Positions 1 through 7,132 of a stretch of DNA of 8,479 nucleotides are shown one piece after another (positions within the stretch are counted from its first letter, which is position 1; each line of letters starts with the position of its first letter). The position numbers and the translations under genes were made by a program. The DNA is taken from contig JAIXQV010000145.1 of assembly GCA_027485535.1 (NCBI GenBank), positions 1-8,479 on the forward strand. The letters run 5' to 3'. The notes under the pieces are model-generated. The model was not told the origin of the DNA. It did not search any database and was given only the letters and a program-made list of their open reading frames with translations. The stretch is from Oxalobacteraceae bacterium (GTDB lineage Bacteria > Pseudomonadota > Gammaproteobacteria > Burkholderiales > Burkholderiaceae_D).

Positions 1-836
1 ATGACATGGAAGTGGGTGCCGGCACTTCGCACACCGCAACCTTTCTGCGCGCGATCGGCCCCGAGCCCTGGCGAGCCGCCTATGTGCAGCCATCGCGCCG
101 CCCGAAGGACGGCCGTTATGGCGAAAACCCGAATCGCATGCAGCACTACTACCAGTATCAGGTCGTGCTCAAGCCGGCACCGGAAAATATTCTGGATCTC
201 TACCTCGGCTCGCTCGAGGCGCTCGGACTGAAGCTAACTGAAAACGATGTGCGCTTCGTCGAAGATGACTGGGAAAACCCCACGCTGGGCGCTTGGGGTC
301 TGGGCTGGGAGGTGTGGCTGAACGGGATGGAGGTGACCCAGTTCACCTACTTCCAACAAGTCGGCGGCATCGATTGCAAACCGGTGCTCGGTGAAATCAC
401 CTACGGCATTGAGCGACTCGCCATGTACCTGCAAGGCGTTGAAAACGTCTTTGATCTCGTCTGGACTGAATGGGAAGAAAACGGCGTGAAAAAATCGCTG
501 ACGTATGGCGATGTGTTTCATCAAAACGAAGTTGAGCAATCAACCTACAACTTCGAGCACTCGAATGCCGAGTTTTTGTTTTCACTGTTTTCAAACTATG
601 AGTCAGAAGCCAAACGGCTCATGGAAGCCAAGCTGTCACTTCCTGCCTACGAGATGGTGCTGAAGGCGGCACACACCTTTAACTTGCTAGATGCCCGCGG
701 CGCAATCTCCGTCACTGAGCGTGCTGCGTATATCGGCCGGATTCGTAATCTAGCCCGTGCAGTCGCCGCCGCGTATTACGCATCGCGCGAGGCACTGGGC
801 TTTCCGATGCTGGGTGATACACGCAAAGCCGCTTGA
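1..836 (+). CDS. glyQ: Glycyl-tRNA synthetase alpha subunit (5' end cut by window edge)
   Basis: Catalytic alpha subunit of the bacterial alpha2/beta2 glycyl-tRNA synthetase, which charges tRNA-Gly with glycine using ATP in the cytoplasm. The visible protein begins at the family's well-known DMEVGAGTSHTATFLRAIGP stretch. It continues through the conserved YVQPSRRPKDGRYGENPNR segment, the QHYYQYQVVLKP stretch and the GWEVWLNGMEVTQFTYFQQ region, and ends at a TGA at 834-836. About 278 codons are present. The family is usually near 300 residues, so roughly 25 N-terminal residues lie outside the window. The ATG at position 6 is an internal methionine and not the start, because conserved family sequence normally precedes it. 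The reading frame is intact. The beta subunit gene glyS follows 62 bases later on the same strand, the standard arrangement for this two-gene synthetase. Identification is from recognised family sequence and is very secure. Confidence 0.97.
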   Translation, partial: DMEVGAGTSHTATFLRAIGPEPWRAAYVQPSRRPKDGRYGENPNRMQHYYQYQVVLKPAPENILDLYLGSLEALGLKLTENDVRFVEDDWENPTLGAWGLGWEVWLNGMEVTQFTYFQQVGGIDCKPVLGEITYGIERLAMYLQGVENVFDLVWTEWEENGVKKSLTYGDVFHQNEVEQSTYNFEHSNAEFLFSLFSNYESEAKRLMEAKLSLPAYEMVLKAAHTFNLLDARGAISVTERAAYIGRIRNLARAVAAAYYASREALGFPMLGDTRKAA

Positions 837-898
837 ATACTTTCTGCCTAAATATCTGCTGCCTGAATGCCCGTTGACTGCATGCCGAGAAGCTGCCA

Positions 899-2998
899 AT
901 GACACACACACTGCTGGTTGAATTACTCACTGAAGAATTACCGCCCAAGGCGCTAGCGCGCCTCGGCGATACCTTCGCAACATTGATCCATGATGGGCTC
1001 GCCGCGCGAGACTTTCTCGACGCTGGTGCCGTCGCCACTGCTTACGCAAGCCCACGCCGATTAGCAGTCCACATAAGCGCCGTGCGCAGTTCATCGCCAG
1101 ACAAACCGATTCGCGAAAAAGTATTGCCAGTGAGTGTTGCGCTCGATAAAGACGGCAACGCCACTGCACCTCTGCAAAAAAAACTGGTAGCGCTGGCCGC
1201 TCAAGCGGGTTGCGAAAGCATTCGCTTGGCCGAACTCGAGCGCGCTTCTGATGGCAAAGCAGAGAGCTTGTTTTTCAGTTACACCGCGCCGGGTCAAGCA
1301 CTCGCTGCAGGGCTTCAAGCAACACTTGAAGAGAGCATAGGCAAGCTGCCGATTCCGAAAGTCATGAGCTACCAGCGCCCGGATGGTGCGACCGTACAAT
1401 TCGTGCGGCCTGTGCATGGACTACTCGCACTGCTGGATGATCAAGTCGTGCCCTTATCGATACTTGGCCTACAGTCGGGCCGCACGACGCTGGGCCATCG
1501 CTTTCTCTCAGAAAAATCCCTGCTGACGATCCCGACTGCTAATCACTACGCGGACATACTGCGCGAACAAGGCAAGGTGATCGCTGCTTTCGAGACGCGC
1601 AAACAGAAAATTCATAGCGACTTGCTCGCTGCTGCGGGTGATGATGACATCCTGATGCCGCCCGCACTTCTGGATGAGGTCACGGCACTGGTCGAATGGC
1701 CGGTGGTGTATGCCTGCAAATTCGATGATGAGTTTCTGGCGGTACCGCAGGAATGTCTGATTCTAACCATGCAAACCAATCAGAAGTATTTCGCGCTGAC
1801 CGATAAAGCCGGCAAGCTGCGCTCACGTTTTCTGATTGTCTCCAATATTCAAACTCCCGACCCGACGCATATCATCCGCGGTAATGAGCGCGTGATTCGA
1901 CCGCGCCTGTCGGATGCAAAATTCTTCTTTGAACAAGATAAAAAGCGGTCCTTGCACGATCGCATCAGCGGCTTGGGTGCGGTGGTTTATCACAACAAGC
2001 TGGGCTCACAAGCTGAGCGAAATGGACGTGTTGTCGCACTGGCTGCAGCAATCGCCCAATCGCTTGGCGCTGATGCGCAGCTTGCCGAACGCGCTGCTCT
2101 GCTATCGAAAGCGGATCTGCTGACCGACATGGTGGGTGAATTCCCCGAGTTACAAGGTGTGATGGGAACCTACTACGCGCGTCATGATGGCGAGCACGAA
2201 GAGGTATCAACGGCGATCGGTGAGCACTACCAACCAAGATTTGCAGGTGATGCCTTGCCGTCAACGCGCACCGGCACCATCGTCGCACTGGCCGACAAAT
2301 TAGAGACATTGGTCGGCATCTGGGGGATAGGCCTTGCACCTACCGGCGACAAAGATCCTTTCGCCTTGCGCCGGCATGCGCTCGGTATTTTGCGCATGCT
2401 GATCGAGCAACAATTGAATCTGTCGCTATCGCATCTGCTTGCGCTCGCAGCCGAACCATTTAAGGGTAATACGCACTTCTCGTCTCCTATTGGCGATGTG
2501 ATGGTTTTCCTGCATGACCGACTGCGTGGCTTGCTACGTGAGCGAGGCTACTCACAAGAGTCGGTCGAAGCAGTCGTCTCGCAAGCGCCGGATCGATTGG
2601 ACGATATCGTCAAGCGTCTGGATGCCGTCAAAGCCTTCTCGGCGCTGCCGGAAGCGCAGTCACTCGCCGCTGCAAACAAGCGAATCACCAATATCCTCAA
2701 GAAAAATGAGCATGCTTTCGGCGAAATCAACCCGGCGCTGCTGCAAGAAGCCGCTGAGCAGCGGCTGTATGGTGCGCTGACTGATACGCGCAATGAGGTA
2801 GATAAAGCATTCGCTGCTGGCGATTTCAGCGGCACCTTGAAGGCGTTGGCGGCGCTGCGCGATGATGTCGATGCGTTTTTCAATGACGTGATGGTGATGG
2901 CTGAGGATGTATCGCTGCGCACCAATCGCCTGTCATTGCTGAGCAACTTGCACGGTATGATGAACCGCGTTGCTGATATTTCCAAACTAGCCACCTGA
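899..2998 (+). CDS. glyS: Glycyl-tRNA synthetase beta subunit
   Basis: Beta subunit of the tetrameric glycyl-tRNA synthetase. It binds tRNA-Gly and completes the enzyme formed with GlyQ. The 699-residue length matches the family (about 690-700). The N-terminus carries the typical LLVELLTEELPPKAL sequence. A TTLGHRFL motif lies near residues 196-203. The HD-like segment with KADLLTDMVGEFPELQG spans about 403-433, and the conserved ALADKLETLVGIWGIGLAPT stretch starts near 463, followed by GDKDPFALRR. The C-terminal 120 or so residues fit the DALR-type anticodon-binding domain. The ATG at 899 was chosen because the family sequence starts there and a weak purine-rich GAGAAG lies about 8 bases upstream. 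The 62-base gap after glyQ shows no obvious promoter or terminator, so cotranscription with glyQ is inferred. The frame is uninterrupted and nothing is missing. Confidence 0.97.
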   Translation: MTHTLLVELLTEELPPKALARLGDTFATLIHDGLAARDFLDAGAVATAYASPRRLAVHISAVRSSSPDKPIREKVLPVSVALDKDGNATAPLQKKLVALAAQAGCESIRLAELERASDGKAESLFFSYTAPGQALAAGLQATLEESIGKLPIPKVMSYQRPDGATVQFVRPVHGLLALLDDQVVPLSILGLQSGRTTLGHRFLSEKSLLTIPTANHYADILREQGKVIAAFETRKQKIHSDLLAAAGDDDILMPPALLDEVTALVEWPVVYACKFDDEFLAVPQECLILTMQTNQKYFALTDKAGKLRSRFLIVSNIQTPDPTHIIRGNERVIRPRLSDAKFFFEQDKKRSLHDRISGLGAVVYHNKLGSQAERNGRVVALAAAIAQSLGADAQLAERAALLSKADLLTDMVGEFPELQGVMGTYYARHDGEHEEVSTAIGEHYQPRFAGDALPSTRTGTIVALADKLETLVGIWGIGLAPTGDKDPFALRRHALGILRMLIEQQLNLSLSHLLALAAEPFKGNTHFSSPIGDVMVFLHDRLRGLLRERGYSQESVEAVVSQAPDRLDDIVKRLDAVKAFSALPEAQSLAAANKRITNILKKNEHAFGEINPALLQEAAEQRLYGALTDTRNEVDKAFAAGDFSGTLKALAALRDDVDAFFNDVMVMAEDVSLRTNRLSLLSNLHGMMNRVADISKLAT

Positions 2999-3008
2999 GT
3001 CATCACGA

Positions 3009-3614
3009 ATGCAGACACAAAAAAAGCTGGTTATTCTGGATCGCGATGGCGTAATCAATTTTGACTCCGACGAGTACATCAAGTCACCGGCTGAATGGCG
3101 CGCAATTCCGGGGTCATTGGAAGCCATCGCCCGACTGAATCAGAATGGCTATCAAGTCGCGATTGCCACGAATCAGCAAGCCGTTGCGCGTGGCCTGATC
3201 GATGTACGGATGTTGAATGCTATCCATCAGAAATTGCATTTGTCAGCACTGGCGGTCGGCGCGCATATCAACGCGATCTTCTTCTGTCCTCATGCTGTTG
3301 ATGAGTTCTGTGACTGCCGTAAGCCACGGCCGGGTATGCTGACCGCCATCGGCAAGCGCTTTGGCGTAGGCCTGAAGGGTGTGCCGATGGTCGGCGATGC
3401 GCTACGCGATATGCAAGCGGCTTTCGAAGTCGGCTGTTCACCCTACTTGGTTCGCACGGGTAAAGGCGAGAAAACGCTTCAAACTGGCGGACTCCCTCCA
3501 GGCACCCAAGTGTTCAATAATCTTGCCTCGGTCGTCGAGCAATTACTACAAACAGCGCATTTGGTTAGTGAAACCACCGAGGTTGCACGCTCTGCACTGA
3601 TACAAAAACGCTGA
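3009..3614 (+). CDS. gmhB: D-glycero-beta-D-manno-heptose-1,7-bisphosphate 7-phosphatase
   Basis: HAD-superfamily phosphatase that removes the C7 phosphate of heptose 1,7-bisphosphate, a step towards ADP-L-glycero-D-manno-heptose for the LPS inner core. Motif I is DRDGVIN at residues 11-17, giving nucleophile Asp11 and acid/base Asp13. Motif II Thr54 sits in TNQQAVARG (54-62). The zinc-binding loop has Cys93, His95, Cys101 and Cys103 in FFCPHAVDEFCDCRKPRPG, and that loop distinguishes GmhB and its close relatives from other HAD proteins. Motif IV is MVGDALRDMQAA, with Asp130. The 201-residue length is normal or slightly long. The start lies 10 bases after the glyS stop, so translational coupling is likely; no strong ribosome binding site is seen. 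An oddity is QA where the family usually has SG after TNQ. A histidinol-phosphatase-like relative is the main alternative, but the zinc loop and neighbours favour GmhB. Confidence 0.9.
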   Translation: MQTQKKLVILDRDGVINFDSDEYIKSPAEWRAIPGSLEAIARLNQNGYQVAIATNQQAVARGLIDVRMLNAIHQKLHLSALAVGAHINAIFFCPHAVDEFCDCRKPRPGMLTAIGKRFGVGLKGVPMVGDALRDMQAAFEVGCSPYLVRTGKGEKTLQTGGLPPGTQVFNNLASVVEQLLQTAHLVSETTEVARSALIQKR

Positions 3615-3655
3615 CCCTTGGGTGCGCGTTTCCAAGCACTCGTTTTCCCGGATTC

Positions 3656-4393
3656 ATGATGGCTCGTCCGCTGTTGTTTGCCCGCTCACTGCTATTTGCC
3701 CTGCTGATCGTGATCGCCACCGTGGTCTGGGCTATCGGCTGCTTCGGTTTCCTATTGCTGCCTTATCGGCAGCGTTATTGGATGATCATTCGCTGGAATG
3801 TCTTCATCAGCTACGCCGCTAAATTTGTTTGTGGTATCCGCTGGCAGATCAAAGGGTTCGAGAATCTTCCGGATGCGCCAGTTATTTTGCTGTCCAAGCA
3901 CCAATCGGCATGGGAAACCATTTTCTATTGCTGGCTAATGCCACGTCCGCTGATCTTCGTCTTCAAAAAGTCACTGCTCTATATTCCCTTTTTTGGCTGG
4001 GGATTGGCGATGCTGCGAATGATCGCCATCGACCGCAGCCGAGGCCGTGAGGCAATGGGGCAGGTGATCGAGACTGGCAAGCGCAGGCTGAATGATGGGC
4101 AGTGGGTCATCATGTTCCCCGAGGGGACGCGTACCCCCGTTGGGAGTCAGGGAAAGTACAAGAACGGCGGTGCGATTCTAGCGATTGGGACCGATACGCC
4201 GGTAGTCCCGATTGCCGTCAATTCAGGCGATTGCTGGCCGCGCAATGCCTTCATCAAAAAACCGGGTACCATCACTGTCTCGATTGGGGCACCCATCTCA
4301 CCACAAGGTTTGACCGCCAGTCAGTTGATGGAAAAGGTCGAGGATTGGATAGAATCCGAGATGCGTGTGATTACACCCGGTGCTTACGCGTAG
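3656..4393 (+). CDS. plsC: 1-acyl-sn-glycerol-3-phosphate acyltransferase (PlsC family)
   Basis: Inner-membrane acyltransferase expected to acylate lysophosphatidic acid to phosphatidic acid, the precursor of membrane phospholipids. Residues 5-37 form a hydrophobic N-terminal membrane segment. The acyltransferase block I reads SKHQSAWETIF, with catalytic His82 and Glu87 (HX4E in place of the textbook HX4D). FVFKKSLLYIPFFGW at 101-115 is block II. FPEGTRTP from residue 154 is block III, and VVPIAVN ending at 189 is block IV. The length of 245 is typical. Two adjacent ATGs occur at 3656 and 3659, and either could start the protein; no clear Shine-Dalgarno sequence precedes them. The frame stays open upstream through the 41-base gap after gmhB but shows no better start. 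Acyltransferase identity is secure. The exact acyl acceptor is inferred from the family, since paralogues with other acceptors exist. Confidence 0.92.
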   Translation: MMARPLLFARSLLFALLIVIATVVWAIGCFGFLLLPYRQRYWMIIRWNVFISYAAKFVCGIRWQIKGFENLPDAPVILLSKHQSAWETIFYCWLMPRPLIFVFKKSLLYIPFFGWGLAMLRMIAIDRSRGREAMGQVIETGKRRLNDGQWVIMFPEGTRTPVGSQGKYKNGGAILAIGTDTPVVPIAVNSGDCWPRNAFIKKPGTITVSIGAPISPQGLTASQLMEKVEDWIESEMRVITPGAYA

Positions 4394-4398
4394 TTGAA

Positions 4399-5271
4399 AT
4401 GCTGCTCAAATTGCTGATGCCACTGACCAAACTACTCAGAAAGCGAATTCCTGATCCGAATCAGCTCTCGCTGGAGGATCTTTTCAGTGACACCAGCCCG
4501 TCACCGGCTGTCGCCTCCACGGTACCCGATACGCCGATTCCTCCCGGCCATCGCCGCCTGCGTCTCGATACGCTCAACCTTGATTACCGACTGCTACGCT
4601 CCAAGCGCAAGACCATCGGGTTTCTGATTGATGATGATGGCTTACGTGTCAGCGCGCCGCGCTGGATCACGATCAATGAAATAGAAGCCGCAATCGCCAG
4701 CAAGCAGCAATGGATTTTCCGCAAGATGAATGAGCAGCGGGAGCGCTCGGTACGACGCTTGCAGCCAGCGATGGTGTGGTGCGATGGCGCCACCCTGCCT
4801 TATCTTGGTACCGAGATCACCCTGCGTATCGCTGATTCAGGCAACCTCGGCGGCGCTTACTTTAATGCCGATACACGCGAGCTGCATCTGAGCTTACCAA
4901 GCCCTGCCAGCGAACAGCAACTGAAAGATCGTGTACAGGGCTGGCTACAGAGCGAAGCAAAGCGGGTATTTGCGGAAAGACTCGCGCTGTATGCCGAGAA
5001 GCTCGGCGTCAGCTACAAGAGCTTCGCGCTGTCATCGGCATCAACACAGTGGGGCTCTTGCACCGCAGATGGCAAGATTCGCCTGAACTGGCGCCTGATG
5101 CATTTTGCGCTGCCCAATATTGATTATGTGGTGACCCATGAGCTATCGCATTTGCGCGAAATGAATCACGGTCCACAGTTTTGGGCAACTGTGCAATCGA
5201 TATTGCCGGAGTTTGAACAAGCGCGCAAAGCACTGCGCGATCATGAGCCTTCGCTACTACCGAAGTTCTAA
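4399..5271 (+). CDS. YgjP-family (DUF45) zinc metallopeptidase-like protein
   Basis: Member of the YgjP-like, DUF45/SprT-related metal-dependent hydrolase family. The C-terminal half carries TQWGSC (residues 216-221) and then THELSHLREMNHGPQFW. This gives an HExxH zinc motif at 247-251 with a further His at 257, as expected for the fold. The biological substrate is not settled from sequence: the family is often annotated as a metalloprotease, and the E. coli relative YgjP has been linked to UTP pyrophosphatase activity. The start is taken at the ATG at 4399, five bases after the plsC stop, giving 290 residues. The frame is also open for 99 codons upstream, but that part lies inside plsC and reads like an out-of-frame shadow. 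An in-frame ATG at 4417 is an alternative start. The first 50 or so residues are an extension beyond the core, with a basic start and a Pro/Ser-rich linker at 32-50. The gene is probably the last of the plus-strand operon. Confidence 0.9.
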   Translation: MLLKLLMPLTKLLRKRIPDPNQLSLEDLFSDTSPSPAVASTVPDTPIPPGHRRLRLDTLNLDYRLLRSKRKTIGFLIDDDGLRVSAPRWITINEIEAAIASKQQWIFRKMNEQRERSVRRLQPAMVWCDGATLPYLGTEITLRIADSGNLGGAYFNADTRELHLSLPSPASEQQLKDRVQGWLQSEAKRVFAERLALYAEKLGVSYKSFALSSASTQWGSCTADGKIRLNWRLMHFALPNIDYVVTHELSHLREMNHGPQFWATVQSILPEFEQARKALRDHEPSLLPKF

Positions 5272-5348
5272 CGAGCTACGTTAGGAAACACCGCCCTAGC
5301 CGCAGTTATCGGTAGCAAAGCCGCCGTAGCGCACGAATGGTTTATCCG
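5272..5348. other. Convergent intergenic region, no clear terminator
   Basis: Seventy-seven bases separate the stop codons of the YgjP-like gene (plus strand) and rsmA (minus strand). Transcripts from both sides should end here. I see only a weak dyad, GCTACG at 5275-5280 with CGTAGC at 5325-5330, which would enclose a 44-base loop. A smaller TAGG/CCTA pair lies at 5282-5285 and 5295-5298. There is no compact GC-rich hairpin followed by a T-run on either strand, so a standard intrinsic terminator is not supported. Termination may be Rho-dependent or may occur inside the flanking genes. No open reading frame of note is present. Confidence 0.4.
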
Positions 5349-6119
5349 TTACGCTGAGAACAGTCTAGCCAAATGCACATAGGCTTCGAGACCGATCGTC
5401 TCCGGTCGCGCTTGGGGATTAACTCCCGCTTCTATCAGCTGCGACTCGGAAAACAAACTACCTAAGCTATTACGAATCACCTTGCGGCGCTGCGAAAAAG
5501 CGGTGGTCACGACCTGCTCAAGAATATGCTGCTCACACGCGAGTGGCTGAGCGATCGGGATCATGCGCACAATCGCCGATTCGACTTTGGGCGGCGGGTC
5601 GAAAGCCTGTGGTGGAACAACGAACAGTTGAGCCATTTGATAGCGCCACTGCAGCATGACAGACAGCCGCCCGTAGTCGCGTCCACCCGGTGTCGCGACC
5701 ATCCGCTCGACCACTTCCTTTTGCAGCATGAAATGCTGATCTTTGACCAAGGGCGCGTACTGCGCCAAATGAAACAGTAAAGGGGTCGATATATTGTAAG
5801 GAAGGTTACCGACAATGCGGAGCTTTCCTTCATCCGTGCGCAGTTGATCGAACTGAAATTGTAGAGCGTCAGCCGAGTGAATGGTCAACCCGCGATTGGC
5901 AAATGTTTTTTGCAGCAGCGTGACAAGATCGCGATCTAGTTCGACGACATGTAGCTCATTCAAGTGCGCAAGCAAGCGAGCCGTCATGGCGCCTTTGCCC
6001 GGTCCTATCTCGATCATGCGATCTTCAGGTGCCGGCGCGATCGCTTCAATAATCTGCTGAAGTACACCAGCGTCATGCAGGAAATTCTGTCCGAATCTTT
6101 TCTTCGGAAGATGTCTCAT
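5349..6119 (-). CDS. rsmA: 16S rRNA (adenine(1518)-N(6)/adenine(1519)-N(6))-dimethyltransferase
   Basis: RsmA (KsgA) dimethylates two adjacent adenines in the 3'-terminal helix of 16S rRNA using S-adenosylmethionine, a late step in small-subunit assembly. The protein starts MRHLPKKRFGQNFL, the family's conserved N-terminus. The SAM-binding motif I is EIGPGKGAMT at 37-46. The acidic residue at the end of strand 2 is Glu60 in VVELDRDL, and SADAL (82-86) follows. The catalytic motif IV is GNLPYNISTPL (104-114). FDPPPKVESAIVRM (173-186) and FSQRRKVIRNSL (208-219) are also diagnostic. Its 256 residues are normal for the family. The ATG at 6117-6119 overlaps the pdxA stop as ATGA and no good Shine-Dalgarno sequence precedes it, so expression probably depends on translational coupling to pdxA. 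It is the last gene of the minus-strand surA-pdxA-rsmA unit. Confidence 0.97.
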   Translation of the reverse strand: MRHLPKKRFGQNFLHDAGVLQQIIEAIAPAPEDRMIEIGPGKGAMTARLLAHLNELHVVELDRDLVTLLQKTFANRGLTIHSADALQFQFDQLRTDEGKLRIVGNLPYNISTPLLFHLAQYAPLVKDQHFMLQKEVVERMVATPGGRDYGRLSVMLQWRYQMAQLFVVPPQAFDPPPKVESAIVRMIPIAQPLACEQHILEQVVTTAFSQRRKVIRNSLGSLFSESQLIEAGVNPQARPETIGLEAYVHLARLFSA

Positions 6120-7117
6120 CGGCTAGCGCGCACCATCTGACAAGCGACTCGAATCGCCTCACGCATGCTCGTATGGTCAGCATGACCCAATCCCGCTGCG
6201 GCCAGATCCAGCGCGGTGCCATGATCAACCGAAGTACGAATGATGGGCAGGCCGAGAGTGATATTGACGCCATGGCCAAAGGTCGCATGCTTCAACACCG
6301 GCAAACCTTGATCGTGGTACATCGCAAGCACACAATCTGCATCAGTAAGATATCTTGGCTGGAATAGCGTGTCTGCTGGGTAGGGTCCGCTGACCTGCCA
6401 CCCTAAATCTTGTGCACGCGTGATCGCTGGCGTGATCTGTTCAATTTCCTCACGGCCAAGATAGCCACCCTCGCCGGCGTGCGGGTTAAGCCCTGTAACA
6501 AGAATCCGCGGATCAGAAATACCAAACCGACGCACAAGATCATCGTGCATGATCGTGAGTGTCGTCATCAGACTGTCGCTGGTAATGGCGGCTGGCACAT
6601 CTGTCAGCGCCAAATGGGTAGTGGCCAAGGCCACGCGCAGCACGCCATCGTCGGTATCACCGGCAAGCATCATCACCACATGGTCGGTGCCTGTACGCTC
6701 GGCCAAATACTCGGTATGCCCGGTAAAGGCATGACCAGCATCATTGATGGTTCGTTTCTGAACCGGAGCAGTGACGATGGCGTCGACCTCTCCCGCTACC
6801 GCGGCATCGATCGCCATATCGAGCATCTTCAGTACGGCAAGGCCATTACGCGCGTCTAGTTGACCCGGCTTGGGCGCTGTTGCCAAAGGCGCGTCGAGCA
6901 CGCAAAGCGTGTTTTGATGGGCTGCCAGTTCCGCCGCAGAATGAACCATCCGCAACAGTCTCGCTGGCGCGATCAGGGTTGCCAGGGCTTTGATTTGCGA
7001 GGCATCACCGATCAATAAACAATCAGCATCACCGACTTCAAGTGCCGCACGCAATGCGATCTCCGGGCCTATACCCGCTGGCTCGCCGCAAGTGATCGCT
7101 ATCCGTGGTCGGTTCAT
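6116..7117 (-). CDS. pdxA: 4-hydroxythreonine-4-phosphate dehydrogenase
   Basis: PdxA oxidises 4-phosphohydroxy-L-threonine with NAD(P). The product decarboxylates and is then condensed by PdxJ with deoxyxylulose phosphate to make pyridoxine 5'-phosphate (DXP-dependent vitamin B6 pathway, cytoplasm). The protein opens with RIAITCGEPAGIGPEIA, the family signature. TAPVQK is at 116-121 and GHTEYLAERTGTDHVVMMLA starts at 133. The three metal-binding histidines expected for the family are visible: His168 in TTHLAL, His213 in LNPHAGEGGYLGREE and His268 in YHDQGLPVLK. NITLGLP followed by IIRTSVDHGTALDLA near the C-terminus is also typical. At 333 residues it is full length. It starts 15 bases after the surA stop and overlaps rsmA by four bases. 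The surA-pdxA-rsmA order is a known conserved proteobacterial arrangement, so the function is very secure. Confidence 0.97.
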   Translation of the reverse strand: MNRPRIAITCGEPAGIGPEIALRAALEVGDADCLLIGDASQIKALATLIAPARLLRMVHSAAELAAHQNTLCVLDAPLATAPKPGQLDARNGLAVLKMLDMAIDAAVAGEVDAIVTAPVQKRTINDAGHAFTGHTEYLAERTGTDHVVMMLAGDTDDGVLRVALATTHLALTDVPAAITSDSLMTTLTIMHDDLVRRFGISDPRILVTGLNPHAGEGGYLGREEIEQITPAITRAQDLGWQVSGPYPADTLFQPRYLTDADCVLAMYHDQGLPVLKHATFGHGVNITLGLPIIRTSVDHGTALDLAAAGLGHADHTSMREAIRVACQMVRASR

Positions 7118-7132
7118 TGCCCGATGGCGTGA

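Noticed and set aside
1..231. Open frame beginning with ATG at position 1.
   Set aside because: It is out of frame with glyQ, whose conserved sequence occupies the same bases. It is a shadow of the truncated glyQ.
874..879. TTGACT resembling a -35 box before glyS.
   Set aside because: A -10 element at normal spacing would fall on the glyS start codon itself, and no TATAAT-like sequence is there. glyS is most likely read from the glyQ promoter.
2548..3018. 156-codon open frame on the minus strand, opposite the 3' end of glyS.
   Set aside because: It is Ser/Ala-rich low-complexity sequence typical of the antisense of a real coding region. The sense strand is clearly GlyS.
4102..4398. Possible 99-codon upstream extension of the YgjP-like gene, open in the same frame.
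   Set aside because: It overlaps the well-supported acyltransferase gene over nearly its whole length. Its translation has no family-like sequence, and an ATG follows the plsC stop by five bases.
6410..6859. 149-codon open frame on the plus strand, antisense to pdxA.
   Set aside because: pdxA is unmistakable on the other strand. The antisense translation is rich in His, Arg and Cys and has no recognisable motif or ribosome binding site, so it is a shadow frame.
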